A DNA stretch of 64,000 nucleotides, taken from contig NZ_JACTVA010000015.1 in the NCBI RefSeq assembly GCF_014490485.1, positions 30,337 to 94,336 of the forward strand. Reading direction: 5' to 3'. Below the pieces are notes generated by a model. That model was given only the letters and a program-made list of their open reading frames with translations, was not told where the DNA came from and ran no database searches. Source of the DNA: Teichococcus aerophilus. Lineage in GTDB: Bacteria > Pseudomonadota > Alphaproteobacteria > Acetobacterales > Acetobacteraceae. Both the position numbers and the translations under genes were made by a program. Positions 37,220 to 50,988 of the stretch are shown here, piece by piece. The first letter of the stretch is position 1. Every line of letters starts with the position of its first letter.

Positions 37220-37495
37220 TCAGTGCAGGCGGAACTCACCGTTGGCGTAGCGGAATTCGGCCGGGCGGGTGAGGGCGGCGGAGGCCACGCGCACCGAGTG
37301 CAGGGGGCCTTCGATATCCCGGCGCCAGAATTCCAGGAAACGGTGCAATTGGGGAAAATCGGGGGCGTGATCCACCTTCTGCCAGATGAAGGTCTGGAGC
37401 ACCGCTGGGTGATCCGGCAGGTGGTAGAGGATCTCCGCGGTGGTCAGCCGCCAGTCGGGGATACGCACGAAGGAATCGATGTCACGCAACAACAT
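37220..37495 (-). CDS. usg: Usg family protein
   Basis: The protein has 91 residues and belongs to the alphaproteobacterial Usg family, named from its Caulobacter relative upstream of a trp operon. Matching segments are DWRLTTAEILYHLPDHPAVLQ, QTFIWQKVDHAPDFP and the C-terminal FRYANGEFRLH. Function is unknown. It is convergent with the AEC carrier and divergent from groES; the 268-bp divergent gap carries the heat-shock operators. Confidence 0.87.
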   Translation of the reverse strand: MLLRDIDSFVRIPDWRLTTAEILYHLPDHPAVLQTFIWQKVDHAPDFPQLHRFLEFWRRDIEGPLHSVRVASAALTRPAEFRYANGEFRLH

Positions 37496-37600
37496 GTCCT
37501 TACCCTTTCCGTCGATATGCGGTCCTGGCCTTTCCTGCCTTGGGGGAGGATGGCATGGAGCAGGATAGGGGAGGCAAGAAAAACATTTGGTTTCAATTCA

Positions 37601-37627
37601 TTAGCACTCACGGCCCTAGAGTGCTGA
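37601..37627 (+). promoter_or_regulatory. CIRCE operator 1 (HrcA site)
   Basis: TTAGCACTC-N9-GAGTGCTGA differs from the CIRCE consensus TTAGCACTC-N9-GAGTGCTAA at one position. HrcA binding would block the groES promoter, whose -35 box begins 8 bp downstream. Confidence 0.95.
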
Positions 37628-37634
37628 CAAACGC

Positions 37635-37663
37635 TTGACGAAAGCTTCAGACCCACCTAGATC
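37635..37663 (+). promoter_or_regulatory. groESL promoter between two CIRCE sites
   Basis: A TTGACG -35 box (37635-37640) and TAGATC -10 box (37658-37663) are 17 bp apart. The second CIRCE begins 2 bp after the -10 box and so covers the expected transcription start. Confidence 0.65.
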
Positions 37664-37664
37664 G

Positions 37665-37691
37665 CTAGCACTCTCCTGGGGTGAGTGCTGA
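37665..37691 (+). promoter_or_regulatory. CIRCE operator 2 (HrcA site)
   Basis: CTAGCACTC-N9-GAGTGCTGA is a second CIRCE with the exact 9-bp spacer. Its position over the start site would block promoter clearance, while site 1 blocks polymerase binding. Confidence 0.92.
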
Positions 37692-37763
37692 CAGGGCTTG
37701 CCGGTCCGGGGGAGAGAACCATCACTGGATGCGCCATATTTGAAGGGCGTCGAGGAGAGGTCT

Positions 37764-38054
37764 ATGAGCTTTCGTCCACTGCATGACCGCGTTGTCGTTC
37801 GCCGGCTGACCGCCGATGAGAAGACCGCTGGTGGCATCATCATTCCCGACACCGCCAAGGAAAAGCCGCAGGAAGGCGAGATCGTCTCCGTCGGCGCTGG
37901 CGCGCGGAACGACAAGGGCGAGCTGGTTGCCCTGGAAGTGAAGGCGGGTGACCGCGTTCTGTTCGGCAAGTGGTCGGGCACCGAAGTCAAGATCAAGGGC
38001 GAAGACCTGTTGATCATGAAGGAATCCGACATCCTGGGCATTCTCGCCGCCTGA
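37764..38054 (+). CDS. groES: Co-chaperonin GroES
   Basis: The protein has 96 residues and caps the GroEL folding chamber. [12 protein letters not shown] opens it, the mobile loop is [13 protein letters not shown], and [12 protein letters not shown] closes it. A purine-rich GAGGAGAGG sits just before the ATG at 37764. It is under double CIRCE control and is followed by groEL after 56 bp. Confidence 0.98.
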   Translation: MSFRPLHDRVVVRRLTADEKTAGGIIIPDTAKEKPQEGEIVSVGAGARNDKGELVALEVKAGDRVLFGKWSGTEVKIKGEDLLIMKESDILGILAA

Positions 38055-38068
38055 TCTGGCTGGCTTGA

Positions 38069-39748
<1,680 letters not shown>

Positions 39749-39774
39749 TCTCTCTGAGATCGGTGTTCGGGAAG

Positions 39775-39803
39775 GGGGCGGCCTGCAAGGGCCGCCCCTT
39801 TTT
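39775..39803 (+). terminator. Intrinsic terminator after groEL
   Basis: Perfect 9-bp arms GGGGCGGCC and GGCCGCCCC enclose a 6-base loop and run into five T, 26 bp after the groEL stop. Confidence 0.93.
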
Positions 39804-40087
39804 CATGGCTGGAAGCTGGTGTGGACACGGTGCTTAACTCGCCACTTTGACTGGCACGAAGGGGTTTTGGGGCCGCCCCGGCATCAGGCCATCGGGCTCC
39901 AGGCCTGTGCTGCGCGGGTGGCGGGTTTGCGTTGACAGGGGATTGACGATCTGGCCCACTTGGGTGGCCAACCGCTGCTGATCGCCTTGCCGTGCCTCCG
40001 GACATCCGGCTGCCACAAGCGGTAACACGGGGTGGAAGCCTGCCAGGCGATAGGCGCCCTGGCGATGTCAGAGAAGGAGCGCGCCGC
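39804..40087 (+). other. Long leader region before the cold-shock gene
   Basis: These 284 bp separate the groEL terminator from the cold-shock gene and hold no supported coding frame. Cold-shock mRNAs often have long structured leaders that control translation by temperature, so this stretch probably contains the promoter and such a leader. I see no named riboswitch. An AGGAG ribosome-binding site lies at 40075-40079. Confidence 0.4.
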
Positions 40088-40291
40088 ATGGCGATGGGCA
40101 CCGTGAAGTGGTTCAACGCGACCAAGGGCTTCGGCTTCATCGTGCCGGAGGATGGCGGGAAGGATGTGTTTGTGCACATCACCGCCGTGCAGCGGGCGGG
40201 CCTGCAGGGCCTGCAGGAAAACCAGAAGGTCAGCTTCGACGTGGTGCAGGAGCGTGGCAAGGCTGCCGCGACCAACCTGAAGCCGCTGTGA
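40088..40291 (+). CDS. Cold-shock domain protein (CspA family)
   Basis: The protein has 67 residues and is one OB-fold cold-shock domain binding single-stranded RNA and DNA. The RNP1-like motif is [19 protein letters not shown] (short form KGFGFI and VFVHI) after [15 protein letters not shown] 8 bp before the ATG at 40088 decides the start. It acts as an RNA chaperone and antiterminator. A strong terminator follows. Confidence 0.96.
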   Translation: MAMGTVKWFNATKGFGFIVPEDGGKDVFVHITAVQRAGLQGLQENQKVSFDVVQERGKAAATNLKPL

Positions 40292-40379
40292 CGCTCATCA
40301 TGTGACATCCACCGCCGGCTGGCATCAGCCGCGAGTAGTGCCGTGACAGACGAATTGGGTGGGCAGGTGCCTGCCGAGG

Positions 40380-40410
40380 CGGCCCGTACCGGAAGGTACG
40401 GGCCGTTTTT
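40380..40410 (+). terminator. Intrinsic terminator after the csp gene
   Basis: Perfect 11-bp arms CGGCCCGTACC and GGTACGGGCCG with a GGAA tetraloop are followed by five T. It lies 88 bp after the csp stop. Confidence 0.94.
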
Positions 40411-40557
40411 CGTGGGCGATGCGCGTTACGGGTGAAGAGCCATGAGCACTGTTCAACGGAGGCATAAAAAAGGCGAAAATAGGGCAAATGTGTTTGCTGC
40501 AACGCACACGTTCGCGGTAAGGGCAAGCATCTTCACTTCGCGGAAAGGGTTTCCGCC

Positions 40558-40959
40558 ATGCCTGCTCAACTCATTGCGATCGCCCTCACGTTGATTTCGC
40601 TGGTTTTCGCCGTGCCGGCCTCGGCACAGGAGAACTGGTGGAGCGATGTCAGCGTCAGCGCCGCATTTGGCGGGGCGCTGCCTTATTCGACCGGGAGCGG
40701 CGGGTATCTGGTGACGCGGCTGATGACGCCGGAGGCCAGCGGCCGGGCGATCCGCTTTGCCGGGCAGTCACCCTTCGGCATGGACATCAAGAATGTGTTC
40801 GATGGCCGGCCACAGGTCGGGCTGGGCGGGCGGTACCAGCTGCGCAGCTTCTCGGGCGGAGGGAAGGTGTCTGTCCGTGCCATGGTCAGCGCGGGGGTGG
40901 AGCCGGTAGACGGCCCGCGCCCGATGGTCGGGTTGGCGGGCCTCAGCGTCCTATTCTGA
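40558..40959 (+). CDS. Small secreted hypothetical protein
   Basis: The protein has 133 residues. A clear Sec signal peptide ends in VPASAQ, giving cleavage after ASA at about residue 23. The mature part is rich in Gly and Ser, begins ENWWSDVSVSAAFGG, and has alternating hydrophobic strands ending in Phe, as in small outer-membrane beta proteins. I do not recognise the family. Its end overlaps the convergent S9 peptidase gene by 9 bp. AT-rich sequence just upstream probably holds its promoter. Confidence 0.7.
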   Translation: MPAQLIAIALTLISLVFAVPASAQENWWSDVSVSAAFGGALPYSTGSGGYLVTRLMTPEASGRAIRFAGQSPFGMDIKNVFDGRPQVGLGGRYQLRSFSGGGKVSVRAMVSAGVEPVDGPRPMVGLAGLSVLF

Positions 40960-43029
40960 TTCGGCTTCCCAGCCGATGGCGCGGCGCAGGAAGGCGGCGC
41001 CGAGGGCCATGAAGCGGGCGGCCTCCGCATTGTCCTTGCCATAGCCATGGCCACCGGCTGTGGGCTCGTAGAAACGGGCGTCGTAGCCGAGCTTCTGCAG
41101 CTTCGCCGCCATCTTGCGGGCATGGGCGGGGTGGACGCGGTCATCCCGCCGCGTCGTCGCGATCAGGATGGGCGGGTAGGGCTTGCCGGCTTCCGCGACA
41201 TGGTAGGCGGAGAAGTGGCGGATGAAGGCCCAGTCCTCGGGCTTGTCGGGGTCGCCGTACTCGGCGATCCAACTCGCCCCCGCCAGCAGCTTGGTGTAGC
41301 GCCGCATGTCGATCAGCGGGATGGTGCAGAACAGGGCGCCGAACCGCTCCGGATAGCGGGTCAGCATATTGGCGATCAGCAGGCCGCCATTGGAGCCGCC
41401 TTCCGCCGCGATGCGGCCAGGAGTGGTGACGCCGCGCCGCGCGAGGTCCGCCGCCACGGCGGCGAAATCGTTGTGCGACAGGTACTTCCGGTCCCGCCGC
41501 CCGGCCTCGTGCCAGCGTGTGCCGAATTCGCCGCCGCCGCGCAGGCTGGCGGTGACCGCGGTGCCGCCGCGTTCCAGCCAGAGCTGGCCGATGCTGCCCT
41601 TGTAGTAGGGCATGACCGGGATCTGGAACCCGCCATAGCCGGTGAGATGCACGGGGGCGTCGCCGGTCTCGGCCTCCGGGCCCGTCTGGACGTAGGGGAT
41701 GCGCTCGCCATCCGAGGAGATGGCCTCGTGGCGCGTCACGCGCAGACCGTCCGCATTGTAGATGCGCGGTGCCTGGCGGAGGACCAGGGGGGTGGCGGGG
41801 GTGATGGCGGTTTGCAGCAGGGTGGGTGGCGTCACCGGGTCCTGCGTCATGGCCAGCAGGGTGCCGTCGGATTCCTCGGCATCCGCATCCAGCGGCCAGA
41901 CATCGACGACGCCGATCTCGGGCAGGCCGTCCAGGGCGCGTGGCGTCCATTGCGCGTCGCCCGGCGTCCAGATGGTGAAGCGGGGGCGGAGGTCGTCCAG
42001 CTCGGAGACGACGAGGGCGCCGCCGCACCAGGAGTAGCTGCTCAGGGCGCGGCGCTCGGCGGGTTCGAACAGCACTTGCAGGCGGGGCTCGCCGGCCAGC
42101 AGGCTGGAGAGGGAGGTGCCGAGCAGCATGTCCGGCGCATAGGTGGTGCCGCCGACGGTCCAGGGCGTGCGCGGCTGCAGGGCGACGCGGTCCCCGAACC
42201 AGTTGATGCGCAGGTCGGTGGGGGTGGCGACACGCTGGCGGGGGCCGGTGCGGTCGCCCAGATGCACGACGAAATCGTAGAAGCCGATCTGGTCGATGAA
42301 GACCAGGCGCTCGGCGCCGGAGGTGCGGTCGACGCTGCCCCAGGCGCCCATGTGGTCGGCGGGGACCTCGAACAGCACGGCGGCTTCGGCCGGGTCCTGG
42401 CCACGGGACCAGAGGCGGATGGTACGGGAATAGCCGGAGCTGGTGGCCATGCCCTCGCCGAGGGCGGAGGAGAGCAGCAGCGTGTCGCGGTCCAGCCATT
42501 CCACGCCGCTCTTGGCCTCGGGCAGGTGGAAGCCGCCGTCGACGAAGCTGCGGGACGGGATGTCGAACTCGCGCAGCACCACGGCGTCGCCGCCGCCGCG
42601 CGACAGCTTCAGGATGGCGCGGTCATGCGTGGCGTGGATGACGACGCTGCCGTGCCAGATCCAGTCCTCACCCTCCGCCTTCACCAGTGCGTCAAGGTCC
42701 AGCAGGATGTCCCAGGGCGGGGTGTCCTGGCGATAGCCGGCTTCCGTCGTGCGGCGCCACAGGCCGCGCGGGTTCTGGCCGTCCTTCCAGAAATTGTAGA
42801 TCAGGCCACCGCGGCGGGTGATGTGCGGGATCTTGTCCGGCCGGTCCATCGCCGCCTGCACCGCCTGGGCGTCGGCGGCGACGCGGGCGTCTGAAAGGCG
42901 GGAGAGGGTCTTGTCGTTCTGGGCCTCGACCCAGGCCAGGGCCTCGGCGCCCTCGACGTCCTCCAGCCACAGGAAGGGATCGTCGTCCGGGGCGTCGATG
43001 GTGGGGCGGGCGTCGGGGGCCAGGGTCAT
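40951..43029 (-). CDS. Prolyl oligopeptidase-family S9 serine peptidase
   Basis: The protein has 692 residues. The N-terminal part (DDPFLWLEDVEGAEALAWV) and beta-propeller precede an alpha/beta-hydrolase domain. The catalytic triad is visible as Ser546 in EGGSNGGLL, an Asp at about 630 in TRRDDRVHPAH and His661 in AGGHGYG. It lacks a signal peptide, so it is probably cytoplasmic, cutting small peptides after proline or a related residue. AAAGG precedes the ATG. Confidence 0.92.
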   Translation of the reverse strand: MTLAPDARPTIDAPDDDPFLWLEDVEGAEALAWVEAQNDKTLSRLSDARVAADAQAVQAAMDRPDKIPHITRRGGLIYNFWKDGQNPRGLWRRTTEAGYRQDTPPWDILLDLDALVKAEGEDWIWHGSVVIHATHDRAILKLSRGGGDAVVLREFDIPSRSFVDGGFHLPEAKSGVEWLDRDTLLLSSALGEGMATSSGYSRTIRLWSRGQDPAEAAVLFEVPADHMGAWGSVDRTSGAERLVFIDQIGFYDFVVHLGDRTGPRQRVATPTDLRINWFGDRVALQPRTPWTVGGTTYAPDMLLGTSLSSLLAGEPRLQVLFEPAERRALSSYSWCGGALVVSELDDLRPRFTIWTPGDAQWTPRALDGLPEIGVVDVWPLDADAEESDGTLLAMTQDPVTPPTLLQTAITPATPLVLRQAPRIYNADGLRVTRHEAISSDGERIPYVQTGPEAETGDAPVHLTGYGGFQIPVMPYYKGSIGQLWLERGGTAVTASLRGGGEFGTRWHEAGRRDRKYLSHNDFAAVAADLARRGVTTPGRIAAEGGSNGGLLIANMLTRYPERFGALFCTIPLIDMRRYTKLLAGASWIAEYGDPDKPEDWAFIRHFSAYHVAEAGKPYPPILIATTRRDDRVHPAHARKMAAKLQKLGYDARFYEPTAGGHGYGKDNAEAARFMALGAAFLRRAIGWEAESE

Positions 43030-43189
43030 GCGGGTGACCTTTCGGCGGGATCGTCCCGGACCCGGTCAGCCGGGGAGGAGGATCACGCGATCAAACGGAG
43101 GGTGGGAGTGCGGGCTGCACGGAAGCGCCGGGGCCTGCGCCACACGACCGGATGATCGTGGGATGCGGGCGCGCCGGCGCGGCCTGCGG

Positions 43190-43612
43190 TCAGGCCATCT
43201 GGTAGCGGGCCTTGGCGGCGCGCTCGATGGCGCCGGCGATCAGGCGGTCGAGGTCCATGCCGATGCGGAAATCCTGCAGGAAGCGCAGTTCCTCCTGCGT
43301 CGCCTCGCCATCGGCGGCGGCGACTTCGCAGGCCAGCAGGTAGGCGGTCTCCCGCAGGCGCTGCGGCAGGGCGTCCCGCATCAGGTTGAAGGCGCGGTCC
43401 AGCCCCTCGGCGTGGCCGAGCAGGGCCAGGCAGGTTTCGGTGACCGGCTCGATCTCCTGCGCCTGGAAGCCGGTGAAGACGGGCAGTTCCTGTACCAGCC
43501 GCGCCATCATGCCCAGTTCGGCGTCCGACATGTGCTGGTCGGCGGCGGACATCAGCACCATGGCGCAGATCAGCGCTTCGTGGACGGTGAAGTGGGTCTT
43601 GGTCTGCGGCAT
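43190..43612 (-). CDS. TerB-like helical protein
   Basis: The protein has 140 residues and is all-helical with the TerB-type pattern: EALICAMVLMSAADQHMSDAE in the first half and LACEVAAADGEATQEELRFLQ in the second, each with an acidic Asp/Glu cluster that could bind metal. TerB-like domains occur in tellurite-resistance and membrane-stress proteins. It stands alone, 53 bp beyond the DinG-like gene, so no tellurite role is claimed. The gap 43030-43189 has no visible feature. Confidence 0.8.
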   Translation of the reverse strand: MPQTKTHFTVHEALICAMVLMSAADQHMSDAELGMMARLVQELPVFTGFQAQEIEPVTETCLALLGHAEGLDRAFNLMRDALPQRLRETAYLLACEVAAADGEATQEELRFLQDFRIGMDLDRLIAGAIERAAKARYQMA

Positions 43613-43665
43613 GGCGGGCGTGCTTCCTTCGTTGCTGACTGGCGTATCGTGGCCGGGTCTGCGCT

Positions 43666-46497
<2,832 letters not shown>

Positions 46498-46610
46498 AAG
46501 GCGAACGAGGCCACGCCGGGGCGAGGCTGGCCGATCAAAGCTTTCAACGGGCGGGTGCCCCGTGGAAACGGCGCGTTGACCCTGGACCGTTGCGCTGGCA
46601 TGGGGCGGGC

Positions 46611-48257
46611 ATGAACGCCGATCCCACGCTCCGTACCATCAAGGCCTGGCCCTTCGAGGAAGCCGCCAAGGTCGCCGACCGATTGGAAGCGAGCGGGAAG
46701 AAAACGGCGCTGTTCGAGACGGGCTACGGCCCCTCCGGCCTGCCGCATATCGGCACCTTCGGCGAGGTGGCGCGCACCAGCTGGGTGCGGAACGCCTTCA
46801 CGCGCCTGACCGGGCTGCCCGGCAAGCTGCTGGCCTTCAGCGACGACATGGACGGCCTGCGCAAGGTGCCGGACAACGTACCGAATGGCGACGTGCTGCG
46901 GCAGCACCTGGGCAAGAGCCTGAGCGCCATCCCCGACCCCTTCGGCACGCATGACAGCTTCGGGGCGCACAACAACGCCCGGCTGCGCGCCTTCCTGGAC
47001 GCCTTCGGCTTCGAGTACCAGTTCGCCTCCGCCACCGACTACTACAAGTCCGGCCGGTTCGACGCGGCGCTGCTGCGGATGCTGGAGATGCATGAGGAAG
47101 TGCGGCAGGTGATCCTGCCGACGCTGGGGCCGGACCGGCGCGCCACCTATTCGCCCTTCCTGCCGGTGCACCCGAAGACCGGCGTGGTGATGCAGGTGCC
47201 GATGGAGGAGGTCCGCGCGGCGTCCGGCACCGTGGTGTGGCAGGACCCGGAGACGGGCGAGCGGTTTGAGACGCCGGTGACCGGCGGGCATGTGAAGGCG
47301 CAGTGGAAGGCCGACTGGGCCATGCGCTGGTTCGCCCTGGGCGTCGATTACGAGATGTCCGGCAAGGACCTGATCGACAGCGTGAAGCTGTCCTCGGCCA
47401 TCTGCCGGGTGCTGGGGGCGGAGCCGCCGGTCAGCATGACCTACGAGCTGTTCCTGGATGCCAGCGGGCAGAAGATCAGCAAGTCCAAGGGCAATGGGCT
47501 GACGATCGAGGAATGGCTGCGCTACGCGCCGCCGGAGAGCCTGGCCTATTTCATGTACGGCCAGCCCGGGCGGGCGAAGCGGCTGCATTTCGACGTGATC
47601 CCGCGCGCAACGGACGAGTACCTGCAACAGCGCGAGAAGCTGCGCATCGCCGCCGACCCGGCGAACCCGGACTGGCACATCCATGGCGGTGAGGTGCCGA
47701 ACACGCCGGAACCGCCGCTGACCTTCGGCATGTTGCTGAATCTTGTCACCGTCTCCGCCGCCGATACGCCAGAGCGGCTGTGGAGCTTCGTGCGCAACTA
47801 CGCGCCGGAGGCGACGGCGGAGAACCAGCCGCTGCTGGGCCAGATGGTCGAGTACGCGGTGGCGTATTCGCGCGATTTCATCCTGCCCGGGCTGAAGCCG
47901 CGGGCGGTGACGGCGGAGGAGCGGCCGGCCTTCGAGGCGCTGGTGCAGTTGCTGACGCAGCACCAGGGCGAGATCGAGGCGCTGCCGCCGGGCTTGCCGC
48001 AGGCGGAGAAGATCCAGGAATACGTCTATGACGCCGGGCGCCGGGACCCGTTCCTGGTGCCGGCCAAGGATGGCGGGCGGCCCGGCGTGAGCCGTGGCTG
48101 GTTCAGCGCCCTGTACCAGGTGCTGGTGGGGACGGACCAGGGTCCGCGCTTCGGCAGCGTCGCCGCCGCCTACGGTATTCCGGAGACGATCCGGCTGGTG
48201 GAGGAAGCGCTGGCAAGGCCCGCTGACACGGCGACGGCAGAGGTCGATCCCGCGTGA
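46611..48257 (+). CDS. lysK: Lysyl-tRNA synthetase, class I
   Basis: The protein has 548 residues and is the archaeal-type, class I enzyme rather than the common class II LysS. The class I signatures are present as HIGTFGE (HIGH) and KISKSKGNG (KMSKS). A zinc-type Cys cluster is not evident. The frame is open far upstream, antisense to the helicase gene, so the ATG at 46611 before NADPTLRT is taken. Its stop overlaps the start of mprF (ATGA), linking lysyl-tRNA supply to lipid lysylation. Confidence 0.95.
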   Translation: MNADPTLRTIKAWPFEEAAKVADRLEASGKKTALFETGYGPSGLPHIGTFGEVARTSWVRNAFTRLTGLPGKLLAFSDDMDGLRKVPDNVPNGDVLRQHLGKSLSAIPDPFGTHDSFGAHNNARLRAFLDAFGFEYQFASATDYYKSGRFDAALLRMLEMHEEVRQVILPTLGPDRRATYSPFLPVHPKTGVVMQVPMEEVRAASGTVVWQDPETGERFETPVTGGHVKAQWKADWAMRWFALGVDYEMSGKDLIDSVKLSSAICRVLGAEPPVSMTYELFLDASGQKISKSKGNGLTIEEWLRYAPPESLAYFMYGQPGRAKRLHFDVIPRATDEYLQQREKLRIAADPANPDWHIHGGEVPNTPEPPLTFGMLLNLVTVSAADTPERLWSFVRNYAPEATAENQPLLGQMVEYAVAYSRDFILPGLKPRAVTAEERPAFEALVQLLTQHQGEIEALPPGLPQAEKIQEYVYDAGRRDPFLVPAKDGGRPGVSRGWFSALYQVLVGTDQGPRFGSVAAAYGIPETIRLVEEALARPADTATAEVDPA

Positions 48258-50194
48258 AGAACATGCTGACCCTGCTACGGCGCCACGGGCCGACGGTCTT
48301 TGGTCTGCTGTTGCTGGTTGGCGCTGTCTACGTCGTCCAGAAGGAGTTTCGCACTCTTTCCATGTCCGACATCCGCGCGGCGGTGGCGGCGGTGCCGGCC
48401 CGGGCGTTGTGGCTGGCGGCGGGCTGGACCGTGCTGGCCTATGCGGTGTTGACCATCTACGACCGGCTGGGTTCCGTCTATGCGGGCAAGCCGGTGAGTT
48501 ATTCCCGCACCTCGCTGGCTTCGTTCTGCGCCTACACGCTGGCGCATAACCTGGGCGTGGCGGCGGTGTCAGGTGCGGCGATCCGCTACCGGTTCTACGC
48601 GGCCTGGGGGCTGACGCCGGTCGAGATTGCCAAGGTCATTGCCTTTACCAGCCTGACATTCGGGCTGGGCGGCATGGCGCTGGGCGGCGCGGTGCTGCTG
48701 CTGGAACCCGAGATCCTGCCCTGGTTCGGCGACAATGCGCCGCGCTGGGTGATGAGCGGGCTGGGGTTGCTGCTGTTCGGCGTGGTGGGGGCGTATCTCA
48801 TACTCTCCCGCGTGTTGCCGCATTTCACGGTGTTCGGGCACAAGATCGACCTGCCCGGTTTCCGTATGGCGCTGCTGCAGACGACGCTGGCGGTGGTGGA
48901 TGTCGCCGTCACCACCATGATCTTCTATGTGCTGTTGCCGGAGGCCGACGGGCTGACCTTCGTGCGCTTCCTGGGCATCTACCTGGCGGCGTATTCGGCC
49001 GGGCTGGCGGCGAACGTGCCGGGCGGGCTCGGGGTGTTCGACACCGTCATCCTGCTGGGGCTGCAGCCCTATGTGCCGGCGCCGCAGGTGGTGGGCGCGC
49101 TGTTCCTGTTCCGGCTGTACTACTACATCGTGCCGCTGTTCATCGCCGGGCTTCTGTTCGCCGGGTTCGAGCTGAGCCAGCGCCGGCATGTGCTGGAGCG
49201 GGTGCGGACCGAGGCGCGGGTGGCGGACTCGCTGGAAGTGCCGGCGCTGTCGGCGCTGACGGCGATCATGGGCGTGGCGCTGCTGTTCTTTGGCGCGCTC
49301 CCCTCGCGCGGGACCTGGTTGGCCGAGCGGGCGGGCGAGTGGGTGGCGCTGGCGGGGCATTTCGCCGCATCGATCATCGGCTCGCTGTTGCTGGTGATGG
49401 CCTATGGGATGCTGCGGCGGCTGCGCATCGCGCGTATCGCCGGCATCGTGCTGCTGCTGCTGGGCGCGCTGGTGATGGCGATGAAGGGCGAGCCCTGGTG
49501 GATGGTGGGGCTGTTCCTGGTGCCGGCCGGCCTGTTGATGGGGCTGCGCAGCGCCTTCTACCGCAATGCCAGGCTGACCGCCGAGCCGCTGACGGCGGGG
49601 ACGGTGATCTCGCTGGCCGCCAGCCTGGGCTGCGCGCTGCTGTTGGCCAGCGTGGCGCGGCAGGGCGGGCTGACGGATGACCCGTGGTGGGAGGTGCCGT
49701 TCTCCAGCAACGCGCCGGATTCCCTGCGCTTTGCCGTTGTCGTCGGCGTGGTGCTGCTGCTGGGCGCAGTGTTCCGCTTGTTGCGGCCTTCCCGGTTGGC
49801 GCCGACGGTGTATGACGAGGCCACGCGGCAGCGATTGGCCGGGCTGGGGGCGTGCTCGCCCGAGCAGGCGGATGGGGCGGTGTTCGCCGATGCGGGGGCG
49901 GGCTTTGCCTTCCGCAAGCTGCAGGGCGTGTGGATCGGCCTGGGTGACCCGGCGGGGGGCGACGAGGCGGCGCGCATTGCCGTGATCTGGCACTTCCGCG
50001 ACCTGTGCGAGCGCAACGGCGTGCGGCATGCCTTCTGGCAGGTCGGGCCGGATCTGCTGCGGGTGTATGAAGATAGCGGGCTGGCGGCGGTGCCGCTGGC
50101 GGACGGGACCTATCTGGCGTGCCAGGCGGAGAGCGACCCGCAATGGCTGCTGGAAGAGATGCAGCGGGACCAGGGCGCGATCGCCTCCGGCTGA
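48254..50194 (+). CDS. mprF: MprF-like lysyl-phosphatidylglycerol synthase/flippase, C-terminally truncated
   Basis: The protein has 646 residues. Residues 1-320 form the LPG_synthase_TM flippase domain with many helices, including the [12 protein letters not shown] motif. More helices run to about 500. The C-terminal DUF2156 aminoacyl-transfer domain starts near 515 ([26 protein letters not shown]) but ends after about 130 residues at [12 protein letters not shown]. Full MprF proteins have a second acetyltransferase-like half that carries the catalytic and tRNA-binding residues; here it is missing. The gene ends 63 bp from the phage repressor gene, so truncation by insertion is possible. Coupling to lysK supports lysine as donor. 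Confidence 0.82.
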   Translation: MKNMLTLLRRHGPTVFGLLLLVGAVYVVQKEFRTLSMSDIRAAVAAVPARALWLAAGWTVLAYAVLTIYDRLGSVYAGKPVSYSRTSLASFCAYTLAHNLGVAAVSGAAIRYRFYAAWGLTPVEIAKVIAFTSLTFGLGGMALGGAVLLLEPEILPWFGDNAPRWVMSGLGLLLFGVVGAYLILSRVLPHFTVFGHKIDLPGFRMALLQTTLAVVDVAVTTMIFYVLLPEADGLTFVRFLGIYLAAYSAGLAANVPGGLGVFDTVILLGLQPYVPAPQVVGALFLFRLYYYIVPLFIAGLLFAGFELSQRRHVLERVRTEARVADSLEVPALSALTAIMGVALLFFGALPSRGTWLAERAGEWVALAGHFAASIIGSLLLVMAYGMLRRLRIARIAGIVLLLLGALVMAMKGEPWWMVGLFLVPAGLLMGLRSAFYRNARLTAEPLTAGTVISLAASLGCALLLASVARQGGLTDDPWWEVPFSSNAPDSLRFAVVVGVVLLLGAVFRLLRPSRLAPTVYDEATRQRLAGLGACSPEQADGAVFADAGAGFAFRKLQGVWIGLGDPAGGDEAARIAVIWHFRDLCERNGVRHAFWQVGPDLLRVYEDSGLAAVPLADGTYLACQAESDPQWLLEEMQRDQGAIASG

Positions 50195-50257
50195 GTGAGC
50201 CGGAGGCGGGAGTGACTGAAGTTGGCGCGTCCTGAGGGGCGGCCGAACGGGCCAGCT

Positions 50258-50905
50258 TTACTGGCTGGCCCAGAGGATGCGGTGCATCCAGGCGATTTCC
50301 GACAGGTCGAAGCTGTAGTTGGGGTGGGCGGGGTTCAGGCTCGCCAGCTCGATCTTGCGCGCGGATTGGCGCAGCAATTCCTTGGCCATGACCTCCCCCT
50401 TCATCGTGCGGACGACGACGCGGTCGCTGCGGCGGACGGGGGAATTGGGAGAGACGATGATGATGTCTCCATCCCGGAACACCGGCTCCATGCTGTCCCC
50501 GGAGATTTCCAGCGCATAGGCATTGGGGTCTGACAACTCGGGCGTGCTGATCTCGTCCCAGCCGCCGCCGACGGGGTAGCCGCCATCGCCGAAGAAGCCC
50601 TCGCTGCCCGCCTGGGCCAGGCCCAGCAGCGGAATGCGGCGGCCCGGATTCGGGCGGCTGCTGTTGTGCAGCGTGGGGGCGCCGGTGACGAGACCGGCGA
50701 AGGTCTCCATCTCCGTGCCCGTGGCTTCCAGGATCTTGGCGATGGATTCGGTGGAGGGCCAGCGGGGCCGGCCGTCGCTGCCGACGCGCTTGGAAGGGTT
50801 GAAGGCGGTCGGGTCGAGGCCTGCGCGGCGCGCGAGGCCGGAGGCGGAGAGACCATGCTCCGCCGCCAGGGCATCGATGGCCCTCCAGATGTCGTCATGA
50901 CGCAT
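50258..50905 (-). CDS. LexA/CI-type repressor, S24 self-cleaving
   Basis: The protein has about 215 residues. The N-terminal helix-turn-helix (HGLSASGLARRAGLDPTAFN) binds operators. The C-terminal S24 domain has the catalytic serine in EISGDSMEPVFRDGD and the general-base lysine in EVMAKEL, with an Ala-Gly cleavage site candidate in GLAQAGSEG. The ATG at 50905 is chosen because relatives begin at RHDDIWRAI; ATGs at 50917 and 50941 lie upstream. It reads away from the virion cassette and is flanked by matching palindromes. Close relatives also occur as ordinary chromosomal regulators in alphaproteobacteria, so phage ownership is inference. Confidence 0.88.
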   Translation of the reverse strand: MRHDDIWRAIDALAAEHGLSASGLARRAGLDPTAFNPSKRVGSDGRPRWPSTESIAKILEATGTEMETFAGLVTGAPTLHNSSRPNPGRRIPLLGLAQAGSEGFFGDGGYPVGGGWDEISTPELSDPNAYALEISGDSMEPVFRDGDIIIVSPNSPVRRSDRVVVRTMKGEVMAKELLRQSARKIELASLNPAHPNYSFDLSEIAWMHRILWASQ

Positions 50906-50917
50906 GAGGCGGATCAT

Positions 50918-50936
50918 CCTAGGCATTGAATCTAAA
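50918..50936. promoter_or_regulatory. Candidate repressor operator O2
   Basis: On the minus strand this reads TTTAGATTCAATGCCTAGG, an imperfect palindrome that matches operator O1 in both half-sites. It lies just upstream of the repressor start and could mediate autoregulation. Confidence 0.5.
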
Positions 50937-50968
50937 GGCAAGGGTCTGAACGTAGGAAGATGATCACA

Positions 50969-50988
50969 TTTAGGTGTTGACGCCTAAA
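50969..50988. promoter_or_regulatory. Candidate repressor operator O1
   Basis: TTTAGGTGTTGACGCCTAAA is a palindrome with 9-bp arms and one mismatch. It contains the -35 box of the rightward promoter, so binding would block cassette transcription. Confidence 0.7.

Noticed and set aside
37635..37663. The groESL promoter as a heat-shock sigma-32 promoter.
   Set aside because: CTTGACG would suit the -35, but the -10 TAGATC does not resemble the CCCCAT-type sigma-32 box, so a housekeeping promoter under CIRCE control is preferred.
50249..50273. A hairpin (GGGCCAG / CTGGCCC) at the end of the repressor gene, considered as a terminator.
   Set aside because: It overlaps the last codons and lacks a T tract on either strand.
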